In this document: positions 7,158 to 14,836 of the stretch, piece after piece
Numbering within the stretch: position 1 is the stretch's first letter
How the letters are laid out: every line of letters begins with the position of its first letter
Source of the DNA: JAIFWV01 sp964580495
GTDB taxonomy: Bacteria; Patescibacteriota; Doudnabacteria; UBA920; O2-02-FULL-48-8
Direction: 5' to 3'
Assembly (NCBI GenBank): GCA_964580495.1
Contig: CAZOKE010000013.1
Span: 1-26,968 of the forward strand
DNA: 26,968 bases
Position numbers and translations under genes: made by a program
Notes under the pieces: generated by a model
Told to the model about the DNA's origin: nothing
What the model saw: the letters and a program-made list of their open reading frames with translations, nothing else
The model's database searches: none

Positions 7158-8285
7158 ATGAAATTAAAAATTCTGGGTATATCCGTGGTCGGATTGGTTT
7201 TAGCATCCACTGTATTCGCCTCGGATTTCATCACGCCCCAAAACGGCACTAAGAATGTTTCGACTTCTGCATCTGAAACTCACAAAAACCTCTATGCTGT
7301 AGGCGGTTCCGTGACTATAGACAGTTCGACCCAGGGCGACCTGGTCACAGCTGGCGGCATTCTTAGCATTAACGGCCCAGTACAAAAAGAGCTCATAGCT
7401 GCCGGCGGAAATATTACTGTAAATGGCTCAATAGCTGACACAGCACGCATTGCTGGCGGAAATATTACTTTGAACTCGCCTATTGGTGGTGATTTGCTGA
7501 CTGCGGGAGGAAATGTCATCGTAAGCCAAAAAGCCACTGTGAATGGAGATTTTGACGCTGTGGGAGGCAATGTCAGCCTGGATTCAGCTGTAAACGGTAA
7601 TGCCAAGATCAGCGGCGGCACAGTTACAATTAACGGCACAATTAAGGGTAATCTTGAGGTTAATGCAACTAAAAGTTTGACCTTTGGTCCAAATAGTTCC
7701 GTCACGGGGTTGGTTGTATACCACGGTGTAAATGAAGCTGTGGTCATGCAGGGGGCAAAGGTTTCCAATATCCAGTTTACAAGGATTGAACCGCGGAACG
7801 GAATGCAGCATGCTTTCAAAGGATTCTTCGCGATCGCCACTTTGTTTAAATTAATCGGACTCTTTATTGCCGGATTGCTTTTCTATTGGCTTTTCCCGAA
7901 GAAAGTGCAAGCCGTGGTTGCCCAAAGCCAAACAAAAACTTTGCAAAATTTGGGCATCGGATTTTTGATTATGGTTGCAGCGCCAATTGCCGCCATAATC
8001 TTAATGGTTACGGTTATAGGCGCCTATGTCGGATTTATTGTAATGCTAGGTTACCTTCTCCTTTTGCTTTTTGCTTCAGTCTTTATGCTTTATTACATCG
8101 GGAGTTTGGTCTACGGCTGGCTTGCCAAAAACCGCACCGAAAGCATGCTGCGCGACCTGTTGATTGGATCATTAATTGCATTGATTCTGTCCTTTATCCC
8201 CGTGATTGGCTGGCTTGTAATCTTGATAGTCTTCCTAATCGCACTGGGCGCAACCGCTACATCGTTTAAACAAAACCTCGGCTAA
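7158..8285 (+). CDS. Membrane-anchored bactofilin-like (polymer-forming) protein
   Basis: A 375-aa protein. It has an N-terminal signal peptide (residues 1-21, ending VFAS). From about residue 45 to 195 there are tandem short beta-helix rungs of the form AGGNITVNGSI, GGDLLTAGG and AVGGNVSLDSAVNG, like the bactofilin/DUF583 right-handed beta-helix. Three or four strongly hydrophobic segments follow between about residues 220 and 370. Bactofilins polymerise without nucleotides and act as scaffolds for wall enzymes or surface structures. The signal peptide places the helix outside the cell, unlike cytoplasmic bactofilins, so an envelope role is inferred. The gene is monocistronic with its own terminator. 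Confidence 0.78.
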   Translation: MKLKILGISVVGLVLASTVFASDFITPQNGTKNVSTSASETHKNLYAVGGSVTIDSSTQGDLVTAGGILSINGPVQKELIAAGGNITVNGSIADTARIAGGNITLNSPIGGDLLTAGGNVIVSQKATVNGDFDAVGGNVSLDSAVNGNAKISGGTVTINGTIKGNLEVNATKSLTFGPNSSVTGLVVYHGVNEAVVMQGAKVSNIQFTRIEPRNGMQHAFKGFFAIATLFKLIGLFIAGLLFYWLFPKKVQAVVAQSQTKTLQNLGIGFLIMVAAPIAAIILMVTVIGAYVGFIVMLGYLLLLLFASVFMLYYIGSLVYGWLAKNRTESMLRDLLIGSLIALILSFIPVIGWLVILIVFLIALGATATSFKQNLG

Positions 8286-8298
8286 AACGAAATAATAA

Positions 8299-8327
8299 AA
8301 ATCCCTGGGATTTACCAGGGATTTTTT
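8299..8327. terminator. Bidirectional intrinsic terminator
   Basis: AAATCCCTGG (8299-8308) pairs with CCAGGGATTT (8315-8324). T-rich sequence follows on both strands, so it serves the bactofilin-like gene (+) and the converging YciE-like gene (-). Confidence 0.9.
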
Positions 8328-8368
8328 GATGGAAAGCTTTAACAAAACTTACCGGTTAGGGTTTTTTA

Positions 8369-8860
8369 CTAAGCGCCTTGGCCGGTTAAGTATTGCTTTA
8401 CTGTGTAAGGCATTTGCTCTTTTAGCCACTGGGCCATACTCTGCTCTTCTCGAAGGTTTTCTTCCGCAATTTTCATGGTTTCTACGTCACCCAATTCTTT
8501 TGCGCCGGCAATCAAAGCATTGTAAGAAGCGATTTCCATACTCTCGGTAGTGTAATCGGCAATGCCATTTTTTACCATTTCGTCGCTGAATGGCCCTGTG
8601 GACCTGCCGGAAAAGATTCCCATCAAGTTATACAAACCGCTTTTGACCTTTGAAATTTGTCCGCCAAGAGCTTCAATTCGAGTTTTAACACGCTCGGCTT
8701 GGTCCTTGGTTTCTTCCAAATGCTGTTCAATCCTCCCTTTGACCAGCGGCATATCTTTTACGTCATCAATCCGGTGCTGTAAAATTTCTTCAGCTTCTTT
8801 TTCCATGGCATAAGCGTCGTTGAGCCAGGAAATCAGCTCTTCCTTGGATTTTTCTGGCAT
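8369..8860 (-). CDS. Ferritin-like YciE/DUF892 family protein
   Basis: A 163-aa, almost wholly helical protein. The opening ELISWLNDAYAMEKEAEEIL, the second-helix segment RIEQHLEETKDQAERV (E..H metal-ligand pattern) and late EENLREEQSM are those of the DUF892/YciE ferritin-like four-helix family. Members are linked to stress or stationary phase, but the biochemical activity is not settled. Start: ATG 8860 with a strong SD (GGGAGGTG in the minus-strand reading of 8861-8880). It is transcribed alone and converges on the bactofilin-like gene. An inverted repeat upstream may be an operator. Confidence 0.85.
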   Translation of the reverse strand: MPEKSKEELISWLNDAYAMEKEAEEILQHRIDDVKDMPLVKGRIEQHLEETKDQAERVKTRIEALGGQISKVKSGLYNLMGIFSGRSTGPFSDEMVKNGIADYTTESMEIASYNALIAGAKELGDVETMKIAEENLREEQSMAQWLKEQMPYTVKQYLTGQGA

Positions 8861-8903
8861 AATTCACCTCCCTTCATTAATAATCTAAAATATTTTGAAT
8901 TAA

Positions 8904-8930
8904 GTTTAGTCTCGTCTCAAGCAACTAAAC
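8904..8930 (-). promoter_or_regulatory. Inverted repeat upstream of the YciE-like gene
   Basis: GTTTAGT (8904-8910) and ACTAAAC (8924-8930) are seven-base arms around 13 bases that include GTCTCGTCTC when combined with the arm edge. It lies 44 bases upstream of the ATG and is a candidate operator. No clear -35/-10 pair was found. Confidence 0.3.
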
Positions 8931-8951
8931 ATCCAATTCTGCAGTTAAAAT

Positions 8952-8979
8952 AAAAAACCCAATTATGATTGGGTTTTTT
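8952..8979. terminator. pyrG terminator (bidirectional hairpin)
   Basis: AAAAAACCCAAT (8952-8963) pairs perfectly with ATTGGGTTTTTT (8968-8979) around a four-base loop, directly after the pyrG stop codon. It works on the minus strand. Confidence 0.9.
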
Positions 8980-8980
8980 A

Positions 8981-10903
8981 TTATTTAGCTTTGACTTTTT
9001 CTTTTTTGGGTTCAATCTTCGGCTTCGTTTCAAGCTTTACTGTGTGTGGTTTTTGTGCTTCAGCTTCTTTTCTCTTCTGCTCTTCAGCCTGCTGTTTGGC
9101 TAATTCAAGCTTCTTTTTTTCCAGAAGTTTAGCTCGCTCTTTAGCGGCTTTTTCTTTTTCGGCTTTTGCAGCAGCCAAAGCTTTGGCTCTCTCGATTTTC
9201 CGNNNNNNNNNNTCTCGCTCTTCACGAGCTTTCAAAAGCGATTGGAAATGCTTATTTTGCGTCGCGGCTTTGGCAAATTCTCTAAATAGCGGTCCGGGGG
9301 CCAAGGGTCTGGATTTGAATTCCGGATGGAATTGAACGCCTACAAAAAACGGATGGTCAGCTAGTTCGACAACTTCGACGAGCAAGCCGTCTGGGGATGT
9401 GCCGGAGAAAACAAAACCTTTGGCTTCAAATTGTTTGCGGAATTTATTGTTGAATTCATAGCGATGGCGGTGCCGTTCCCAAATCTTCCTCTCGCCATAT
9501 GCCTCAAATGCTTTTGTCCCTTCTTTCAGGATGCAAGGCCAAGCGCCGAGGCGCATAGTACCTCCGTACTCGCGTTTGAGAAGCTTTTTTTCCTGGTCCG
9601 GCATGACATGGATGACAGGATATTTGGTATCGGCTTTGACTTCGGTGGTCGAAGCATCTTTGAGTTTCAAAACATTTCTTGCAAATTCGATTGTGGCCAT
9701 CTGCATTCCATAGCACAAACCAAGATAAGGGACTTTCTTCGTTCGAGCATAAGTAATTGCCTGGATCATGCCTTCGATTCCTCTTTTGCCGAATCCCGGA
9801 GTGATCACAATACCCTCCATTTCCTTGAGCAAATCAGTCCCCTGTTTTTCGATCTTTTCAGAATCAATCCAATGCAATACCGGCTTGGCTTTGTTGGCCC
9901 AACTGGCAGCTTTAAGCGCTTCGATAATCGAAACGTATACATCGGATAAATTATAGTTTCCGGTGCCAAAATATTTTCCAACCACGCCAATATGAACTTC
10001 TTTCTTCACGGTTTTCATGGTTCGGACCAGACTCCGCCAGGGGTGAAGGTCTCTTTTGCCGGCAGGAAGATTGAGTTTAGCCAGAATTTTTTCGCCGAAC
10101 TTTTGCTGTTGCATTATCAACGGCACTTCATAAATAGATTTCAGGTCTGGATTGGAGATAACATCTTCTTTTTTGACATTGCAAAACAAAGCAATCCGCT
10201 CTTTGCGCCTGTCATCCACCGGGTGCTCAGCTCGGGCTACCACGAAATCCGGCTCGATTCCCATGGAGTTGAGGATGCGCACCGATTGCTGGACCGGCTT
10301 GGACTTCATTTCTCCTAAGTTGCCGGGTATCGGCAAATAAGCCACATGAATTTGCAGGACATTGCCCGGGTCGCGCAGTTTCATCAAGCGCGATGCTTCA
10401 AAAAATATACCGTTTTGGTACTCGCCCACCGTGCCGCCGAGTTCAATTATGACAATATCGGAATTGCGGCCTGCGTTTTTTATTCTTTTTATAATCTCGT
10501 CGGTTATATGCGGGATCGCCTCTACATCCTCGCCGTCGTATTCAAATGCGCGCTCTTTGCGCAAAACTTCCGAGTAAACCTGTCCGGTAGTGATGTAATT
10601 TGCCCGTGTCAGATCCTGACCTAGGAAACGTTCGTAATGACCCAAGTCCTGGTCGGTTTCGATCCCGTCTTCGGTCACAAAAACTTCGCCGTGTTCCTGC
10701 GGGCGGATTGTTCCTGCATCCATATTCAGGTACATGTCGATTTTTACTGGTGATATTGAATAGCCCTTGCCCTTTAAAATAGCAGCTATCGAAGCTGCTG
10801 TAATGCCTTTTCCGAGGCCAGAAATCACGCCCCCAGAAATGAAAATATATTTTGTGTGATTAGCGGCTTTATGCTGGCGTGACCTCGATTTTGACTTTGG
10901 CAT
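8981..10903 (-). CDS. pyrG: CTP synthase with a charged C-terminal extension
   Basis: This enzyme makes CTP from UTP, ATP and glutamine. The N-terminal amidoligase domain has ISGGVISGLGKGITAAS, the GEVFVTEDGIETDQDLGHYE segment and EAIPHITDEI. The glutamine amidotransferase domain has nucleophile C397 in GLCYGMQ, GTMRLG, and the His/Glu pair in FHPEF. The family ends near residue 545, whereas here about 90 residues rich in Lys, Glu and Ala continue to residue 640, probably a coiled coil with a basic tail. A 10-base N gap (residues about 564-567) lies in this tail, so its length is uncertain. The usual oxyanion-loop GGFG reads PGFG. The start at 10903 overlaps rplI by 35 bases and no in-frame start codon lies between it and the KYIF core. 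Confidence 0.95.
   Translation of the reverse strand: MPKSKSRSRQHKAANHTKYIFISGGVISGLGKGITAASIAAILKGKGYSISPVKIDMYLNMDAGTIRPQEHGEVFVTEDGIETDQDLGHYERFLGQDLTRANYITTGQVYSEVLRKERAFEYDGEDVEAIPHITDEIIKRIKNAGRNSDIVIIELGGTVGEYQNGIFFEASRLMKLRDPGNVLQIHVAYLPIPGNLGEMKSKPVQQSVRILNSMGIEPDFVVARAEHPVDDRRKERIALFCNVKKEDVISNPDLKSIYEVPLIMQQQKFGEKILAKLNLPAGKRDLHPWRSLVRTMKTVKKEVHIGVVGKYFGTGNYNLSDVYVSIIEALKAASWANKAKPVLHWIDSEKIEKQGTDLLKEMEGIVITPGFGKRGIEGMIQAITYARTKKVPYLGLCYGMQMATIEFARNVLKLKDASTTEVKADTKYPVIHVMPDQEKKLLKREYGGTMRLGAWPCILKEGTKAFEAYGERKIWERHRHRYEFNNKFRKQFEAKGFVFSGTSPDGLLVEVVELADHPFFVGVQFHPEFKSRPLAPGPLFREFAKAATQNKHFQSLLKAREERXXXXRKIERAKALAAAKAEKEKAAKERAKLLEKKKLELAKQQAEEQKRKEAEAQKPHTVKLETKPKIEPKKEKVKAK
9203..9212. 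other. Assembly gap (10 N) inside pyrG
   Basis: Ten N interrupt the low-complexity tail of pyrG. The frame stays open on both sides, so the gap size is either about right or wrong by a multiple of three. A missing repeat is possible. Confidence 0.98.
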
Positions 10904-11312
10904 TGGTGCTTTCGTTTAATTTAATTTCGACTTCGTGCGAACCGAGTGATTTAATAGGTTTTTTAATAATTATTTGTTCAGGTTCAATTTCCATGTGCAG
11001 CTTTGATTTGATAGCTTCTGATATCTGAAGCGCTGTAACCGCCGCAAACAAATGTACTTTATCGCTCTTGGCGGCAATTGTAAAGGATTTATTGCTGATT
11101 AAAGCTTTTAATTCTTTTGCTCTCTCCTGTTGACGAAGGATTTTTTCCTGCTGCTCTTTTTGCTCCTTCTGCAAACGATCCAAAGCCTGACTCGTAGCCG
11201 GCAATGCCAAATGTCTGGGAATCAAATAATTCCTGGCGTGGCCATCGGAGACTTCTTTTACTTCCCCACTGCGGCCAAATCCCGGCACATCCTTTGTCAG
11301 AATTACCTTCAT
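10869..11312 (-). CDS. rplI: 50S ribosomal protein bL9
   Basis: A 147-aa bL9. The N-terminal RNA-binding domain reads MKVILTKDVPGFGRSGEV with the DGHARNYLIP segment, followed by the long connecting helix (DRLQKEQKEQQEKILRQQER) and a C-terminal domain. Full length for the family. It lies downstream of ftsX instead of in the usual rpsF-rpsR cluster, and its end overlaps pyrG. An SD-like GGAGAG sits just before ATG 11312. A possible internal promoter lies in the end of ftsX. bL9 is missing in some CPR groups, so its presence is informative for placement. Confidence 0.96.
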   Translation of the reverse strand: MKVILTKDVPGFGRSGEVKEVSDGHARNYLIPRHLALPATSQALDRLQKEQKEQQEKILRQQERAKELKALISNKSFTIAAKSDKVHLFAAVTALQISEAIKSKLHMEIEPEQIIIKKPIKSLGSHEVEIKLNESTNAKVKIEVTPA

Positions 11313-11323
11313 AAACTCTCCAA

Positions 11324-11353
11324 ATTATACCTTCAAATACCGGCGAATTGCAA
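11324..11353 (-). promoter_or_regulatory. Possible internal promoter for rplI-pyrG
   Basis: Minus-strand reading: TTGCAA (11353-11348), 18 bases, TATAAT (11329-11324), inside the last codons of ftsX. Transcription would start about five bases before the rplI ATG, which would remove part of its SD. It is tentative, because the TATAAT includes the ftsX stop codon. Confidence 0.4.
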
Positions 11354-12239
11354 TACTTGATGCCACAATCCCCAAGCCGACGCCGATTACGAAATTAAGC
11401 GCCAGGATTTTCCATGCCAAAAGCCTCATAAGGCTGCCGCCAATTGATTGCAGCGATAGGAATTGTTCTACCCTACCCGATAGCAAAAAAAGGAATAGGA
11501 TCATGGCCCCGGATGCGACAGCCATGGCCAATACGCCGTACATTACTCCCTCAATAATAAATGGCCCGCGGATGTACCAGTTGGTGGCTCCGACCAAGCG
11601 CATAATTTCGACTTCTTCCCGGCGATTATAAATTGTAAGGCGGATAGTATTGAACATAACCATAATCGTGACGATTACGAAAACAATCGCCAGCCCGATC
11701 CCAACGCGCGTAATAGTTTGGGTAATTTTATTTAGTTTTTCGATGACGGTGCTGTTGTCCCTTATTTTGGCAAAATATGGCGCGTACCTATCCGAATGCA
11801 GGGCGCTGGAAATGGCAGCGTAATCGTTTAGGTTGTTGGCGCGAATGGCAAACGAAGCCGGAAGCGGGTTGTCGCTCTCAGAAAATTCATTCAGCGTTTC
11901 GATTAACAAAGGTTCGTCCTGGTGGGCTTGGATAAATTTATCCCGCGCCAGGTTTTTCGGGATGTAATTGATGTCTTTGACCTGCGGAACATGGGAAAGT
12001 TCATCTTTTATATTCAAAATTTCTGTTTCGGAAGTGCTGGATTTGAAATAGGCCGTAATGCCGACTTTGTCTTTGACGTTGCTTAATGAAATTGCGGTGA
12101 GCGTGTAAAGGACCAAGATTGTGGAAATAATAAAAAGCGTAATAGTCATTATCGAAGTCGCAGCTACTGACAGCCAAATGTTCCGGAAAAAATTGGTGAT
12201 ACCGGACTTTATAAGTCTTTTGGATCCTGAAAAATTCAT
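11325..12239 (-). CDS. ftsX: Cell division protein FtsX
   Basis: A 304-aa ABC-type membrane subunit. The topology is typical: a first TM segment (about residues 20-45), an extracytoplasmic domain of about 120 residues, then three TM segments in the C-terminal half (about 170-195, 220-245 and 270-295). IRLTIYNRREEVEIMRLVGA is the conserved cytoplasmic segment before the third helix. FtsX works with FtsE to switch on a peptidoglycan hydrolase at the septum through its outside loop. It starts 11 bases after ftsE without an SD, consistent with coupling. Confidence 0.93.
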   Translation of the reverse strand: MNFSGSKRLIKSGITNFFRNIWLSVAATSIMTITLFIISTILVLYTLTAISLSNVKDKVGITAYFKSSTSETEILNIKDELSHVPQVKDINYIPKNLARDKFIQAHQDEPLLIETLNEFSESDNPLPASFAIRANNLNDYAAISSALHSDRYAPYFAKIRDNSTVIEKLNKITQTITRVGIGLAIVFVIVTIMVMFNTIRLTIYNRREEVEIMRLVGATNWYIRGPFIIEGVMYGVLAMAVASGAMILFLFLLSGRVEQFLSLQSIGGSLMRLLAWKILALNFVIGVGLGIVASSIAIRRYLKV

Positions 12240-12250
12240 TTTATTCTAAG

Positions 12251-12928
12251 TTACAAAACGTATTTGCCTTTTTCCTGGTCGTAAACAATCTCGCCTTTTT
12301 CTATTGTAACAACACGCTTTTTGATGCTGTTTACCAGATCCTTGGCATGAGTGGCTAAAATTACGGTGGTGCCGGCTTTATTGATCTTCAAGAGCAGCTG
12401 GATGATGTCCCAGGCGTTGATAGAGTCCAAATTGCCGGTTGGCTCGTCTGCAAGCAGCAGCACCGGATTGTGGGCCATGGCTCGGGCTATGGCAACCCGC
12501 TGCCGCTCACCTCCGGACATTTCGTCCGGAAAAGCTTTGGCCTTGTCTTCCAAGCCGACTGTTTCCAAAATCCGCGGGACTTCCTTGTGAATCACATGCG
12601 GGGTCTCGCCGGATACCTCCATGGCAAAAGCCACGTTTTCGAAAGCGGTTCTAGACGGCAGCAGTTTGATGTCTTGGAACACGACGCCGATTTTGCGGCG
12701 AAGGTAGGGAATGTCAATCGAGCGAATGCGGGAAACGTCGATGTCGTCGATCAAAATCCGTCCGGAATCTGGCTTTTCTTCCCCGATTACAAGCTTCATC
12801 AAAGTTGATTTGCCGGCTCCTGATTGGCCCACCAAAGAAAGAAACTCACCTTTGTGAATTTCCAAGTTGATATCCTTGAGGGCCTTGTTGTGTCCGTATG
12901 TTTTTGTTACCGCATCAAATTTGATCAT
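12251..12928 (-). CDS. ftsE: Cell division ATP-binding protein FtsE
   Basis: A 225-aa ABC ATPase. Walker A is GQSGAGKST at residues 34-42. The signature is MSGGERQRVAIARA, Walker B is VLLLADEP followed by the D-loop TGNLD, and the H-loop is LATHA. FFQ-type Q-loop: VVFQDIKLLP. It pairs with FtsX (next gene) and drives conformational changes that control septal wall hydrolysis. The order prfB-ftsE-ftsX is widely conserved. The ATG follows an extended -10 box by seven bases and has no SD, so a leaderless transcript is likely in addition to read-through from prfB. Confidence 0.96.
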   Translation of the reverse strand: MIKFDAVTKTYGHNKALKDINLEIHKGEFLSLVGQSGAGKSTLMKLVIGEEKPDSGRILIDDIDVSRIRSIDIPYLRRKIGVVFQDIKLLPSRTAFENVAFAMEVSGETPHVIHKEVPRILETVGLEDKAKAFPDEMSGGERQRVAIARAMAHNPVLLLADEPTGNLDSINAWDIIQLLLKINKAGTTVILATHAKDLVNSIKKRVVTIEKGEIVYDQEKGKYVL

Positions 12929-12935
12929 CGAAATT

Positions 12936-12944
12936 ATTATAGCA
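12936..12944 (-). promoter_or_regulatory. Extended -10 promoter for ftsE
   Basis: TGCTATAAT on the minus strand is a perfect extended -10 element. The predicted start (about 12929) is next to the ftsE ATG at 12928. There is no clear -35, which extended -10 promoters can lack. Confidence 0.6.
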
Positions 12945-12995
12945 AATTTAAATATCCATCGCGAGCGGAATCAAACGGATGATTTTACGCTATCT

Positions 12996-14091
12996 CTACG
13001 TTTTTCTGTAATATTCCAGATAGCTTTTTATGAACTCGTCTATATTTCCGTCCAATACTTTTGCAGCGTCGCTGGTTTCGTAATTTGTCCGGTGATCCTT
13101 GACCAACTTGTATGGGTGAAGCACATAAGAGCGGATTTGGTTTCCCCATTCAGCGCTATGGTACTCGCCGCGAAGTTTTAACCGTTCTTCCAATTGTTTC
13201 TGCTCCTCCAGCTGCGCCACTTTTGCTGTCAGGATTTTCAATGCCTGATCTTTGTTTTGCGCTTGAGAGCGTTCGTTTTGAATGGTCACAGTAAGGCCGG
13301 TTGGCAGATGAGTTGCACGAATTGCCGAATAAGTTGTGTTGACCGATTGCCCGCCATGGCCTCGGCTGGTCTTGGCTTCAAGTTCGACATCCTTAAGGTC
13401 CAGTTTAAATTCTTCTTGTTCGATTATCGGCAAGACTTCAACCAATGCAAAAGATGTCTCGCGGGATGCGCCGGAATTAAATGGTGATTGCCGAACCAGA
13501 CGGTGCACGCCGGCTTCGCTTTTCAGATATCCATACGCAAAATTCCCAACGACTTCGAAAACCACGCTTTTAATCCCCGCCTCTGTCCCCCGGCTCTCAT
13601 CTATAATTGAAGCTTTAAATCCTTTTGCTTCAGCCCATCGCAAATACATCCGCAAAAGCATTTCGGTCCAATCCTGCGCATCCACGCCCCCTGCTCCGGC
13701 GTGAATGGACAAAATAGCGTCATGGTTGTCGTACTTTCCCGAAAGGAAAGTAGAAAGCCGGATTTGCTCAAAAAAAGCCTCCAGATGCTCATATTTGCCC
13801 TTTAATTCAGCTTCCAGGGCTTTATCGGGCTCTTTATCCGCCATCGCGGCAAGGCCATCCAAATCGGCAATTTCCTGCTCTAATTTGGCCCAGGATCCGA
13901 TTTCGTTGTTCAACTGGTTGAATTGCTTGGAAACTGCTTGGGCATGCGAATTATCCTTCCAAAAATCCGGATTGCCCATCTGCTCTTCCAATTCTAAAAC
14001 TTTCTGTTTCTTTTGTGGCAGGTCAAAGATGCTCCTTCAAGTCGAGCATCCGGCTTTTTAGGTCATCAATTTTTTTTATCAATTCATTCAT
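12996..14091 (-). CDS. prfB: Peptide chain release factor 2, with programmed +1 frameshift
   Basis: RF2 recognises UAA and UGA stop codons. The gene is in two frames. A 22-codon first frame from ATG 14091 (starting MNELIKKIDD, ending KEHL) meets an in-frame UGA at 14025-14023. A +1 shift at CTT-T-GAC joins it to the main frame (DLPQKKQKVLELEEQ...). The product is 364 aa, against 365 in E. coli RF2. The second part has the RF2 stop-codon tripeptide SPF (RQSPFNSG) and the peptidyl-hydrolysis GGQ at about residue 246 (RGHGGQSVN; the usual context is SGAGGQHVN). Gene callers may start wrongly at TTG 13991. It is first in prfB-ftsE-ftsX-rplI-pyrG. Confidence 0.96.
14022..14036 (-). promoter_or_regulatory. 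RF2 programmed frameshift site
   Basis: Minus-strand AGGAG, three bases (CAT), then CTT TGA C. The internal SD, the three-base spacing and the CTT-TGA-C slip site match the E. coli site (AGGGGG-TAT-CTTTGAC). Low RF2 lets the ribosome shift +1 and make more RF2. Confidence 0.95.
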
Positions 14092-14136
14092 TTGACTTTG
14101 AATAAGTTAAGTAGGACTATATGCCTGAGGTTTGCA

Positions 14137-14343
14137 ATGAACTTAATAAGGTTTTTGGTCAGGTTTGGGAGGTTCTACAAGCTTCACAAACTTCGGGCAG
14201 AACTCGTTGAAGCCGGACTAAGAAAAATCAAATCAAACAATGAGGAGGAAATCAAGTCGCTTGCCAAGTTGGAACACGATTTAATCGTCCGCATACTGTT
14301 GCTGAAAAAGAAGCTTGGAATCCCGAAAAAGGCTAAAGAATAG
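14137..14343 (+). CDS. Small basic hypothetical protein (68 aa)
   Basis: A short frame between prfB (divergent) and folA (convergent). ATG 14137 is preceded by GAGGT at a six-base spacing. The frame is open further up to TTG 14092, but that has no SD. The product is Lys/Arg-rich with two probable helices (RFLVRFGRFYKLHKLRAELV and KLEHDLIVRILLLKKKLG), so it may be a small nucleic-acid- or ribosome-binding protein. No family is recognised. It may be a real small gene, but support is limited to the SD and the composition. Confidence 0.5.
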   Translation: MNLIRFLVRFGRFYKLHKLRAELVEAGLRKIKSNNEEEIKSLAKLEHDLIVRILLLKKKLGIPKKAKE

Positions 14344-14359
14344 TCTTGAGTAGGGTTTT

Positions 14360-14836
14360 TTATTTACGCTCGTACGTTACAAAACTAAATCCTTCGTGGT
14401 CTTCTCGTGACGTTTCTTTCCAAATTTTTTTATCGATTTCCGGGAACAGCACATCGCCTTCCACAAATTTATGAACTTCCGTGATGTACAATCTATCTGC
14501 TTTGTCTATGGTTTGCTGGAAAATTTGTGCGCCTCCAGCAATCATCAATTCTTTCGTATCAGCAAGAATCTGCAGCGCTGTTTCCAAATTTTGAAACAAC
14601 ATCACTCCTTCTGCGACTTTCAAGTCCGTACGCCGTGATATAACCGCAGTTATGCGGTCCGGCAGAGGCTTACCTAGCCGCTCGATTATCGAGTCATAAG
14701 TATTGCGGCCCATGAGCACTGTTTTGCCCACTGTAAGCTGTTTAAAGTGCTTCAAGTCCTCTGGCAGGTACCAAGGTAACTGATTTTTGGCGCCAATCAC
14801 GCCGTTGTCCGCCACAGCGGCAATAATTGAAATCAT
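14360..14836 (-). CDS. folA: Dihydrofolate reductase
   Basis: A 158-aa DHFR that regenerates tetrahydrofolate from the dihydrofolate made by ThyA. It shows the N-terminal ISIIAAVADNGVIG, the active-site LPWYLPEDLKHFK (the acidic residue after the P is Glu), the NADPH-binding VLMGRNTYDSI, and IAGGAQIF. ATG 14836 shares one base with the thyA stop codon (TGATG) and has an SD, GGAGGG, in the last thyA codons. A TTG one codon upstream is less likely. It is last in dcd-CYTH-thyA-folA. Confidence 0.96.
   Translation of the reverse strand: MISIIAAVADNGVIGAKNQLPWYLPEDLKHFKQLTVGKTVLMGRNTYDSIIERLGKPLPDRITAVISRRTDLKVAEGVMLFQNLETALQILADTKELMIAGGAQIFQQTIDKADRLYITEVHKFVEGDVLFPEIDKKIWKETSREDHEGFSFVTYERK

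Noticed and set aside
7292..7840. A 182-aa open frame opposite the bactofilin-like gene
   Set aside because: It is antisense to a periodic beta-helix sequence, which keeps the reverse frame open. It has no SD and no recognisable domain.
14023..14025. UGA recoded as Gly or Trp
   Set aside because: RF2 is present, TGA ends several genes (folA-thyA and dcd junctions), and this TGA lies in a classic frameshift site.
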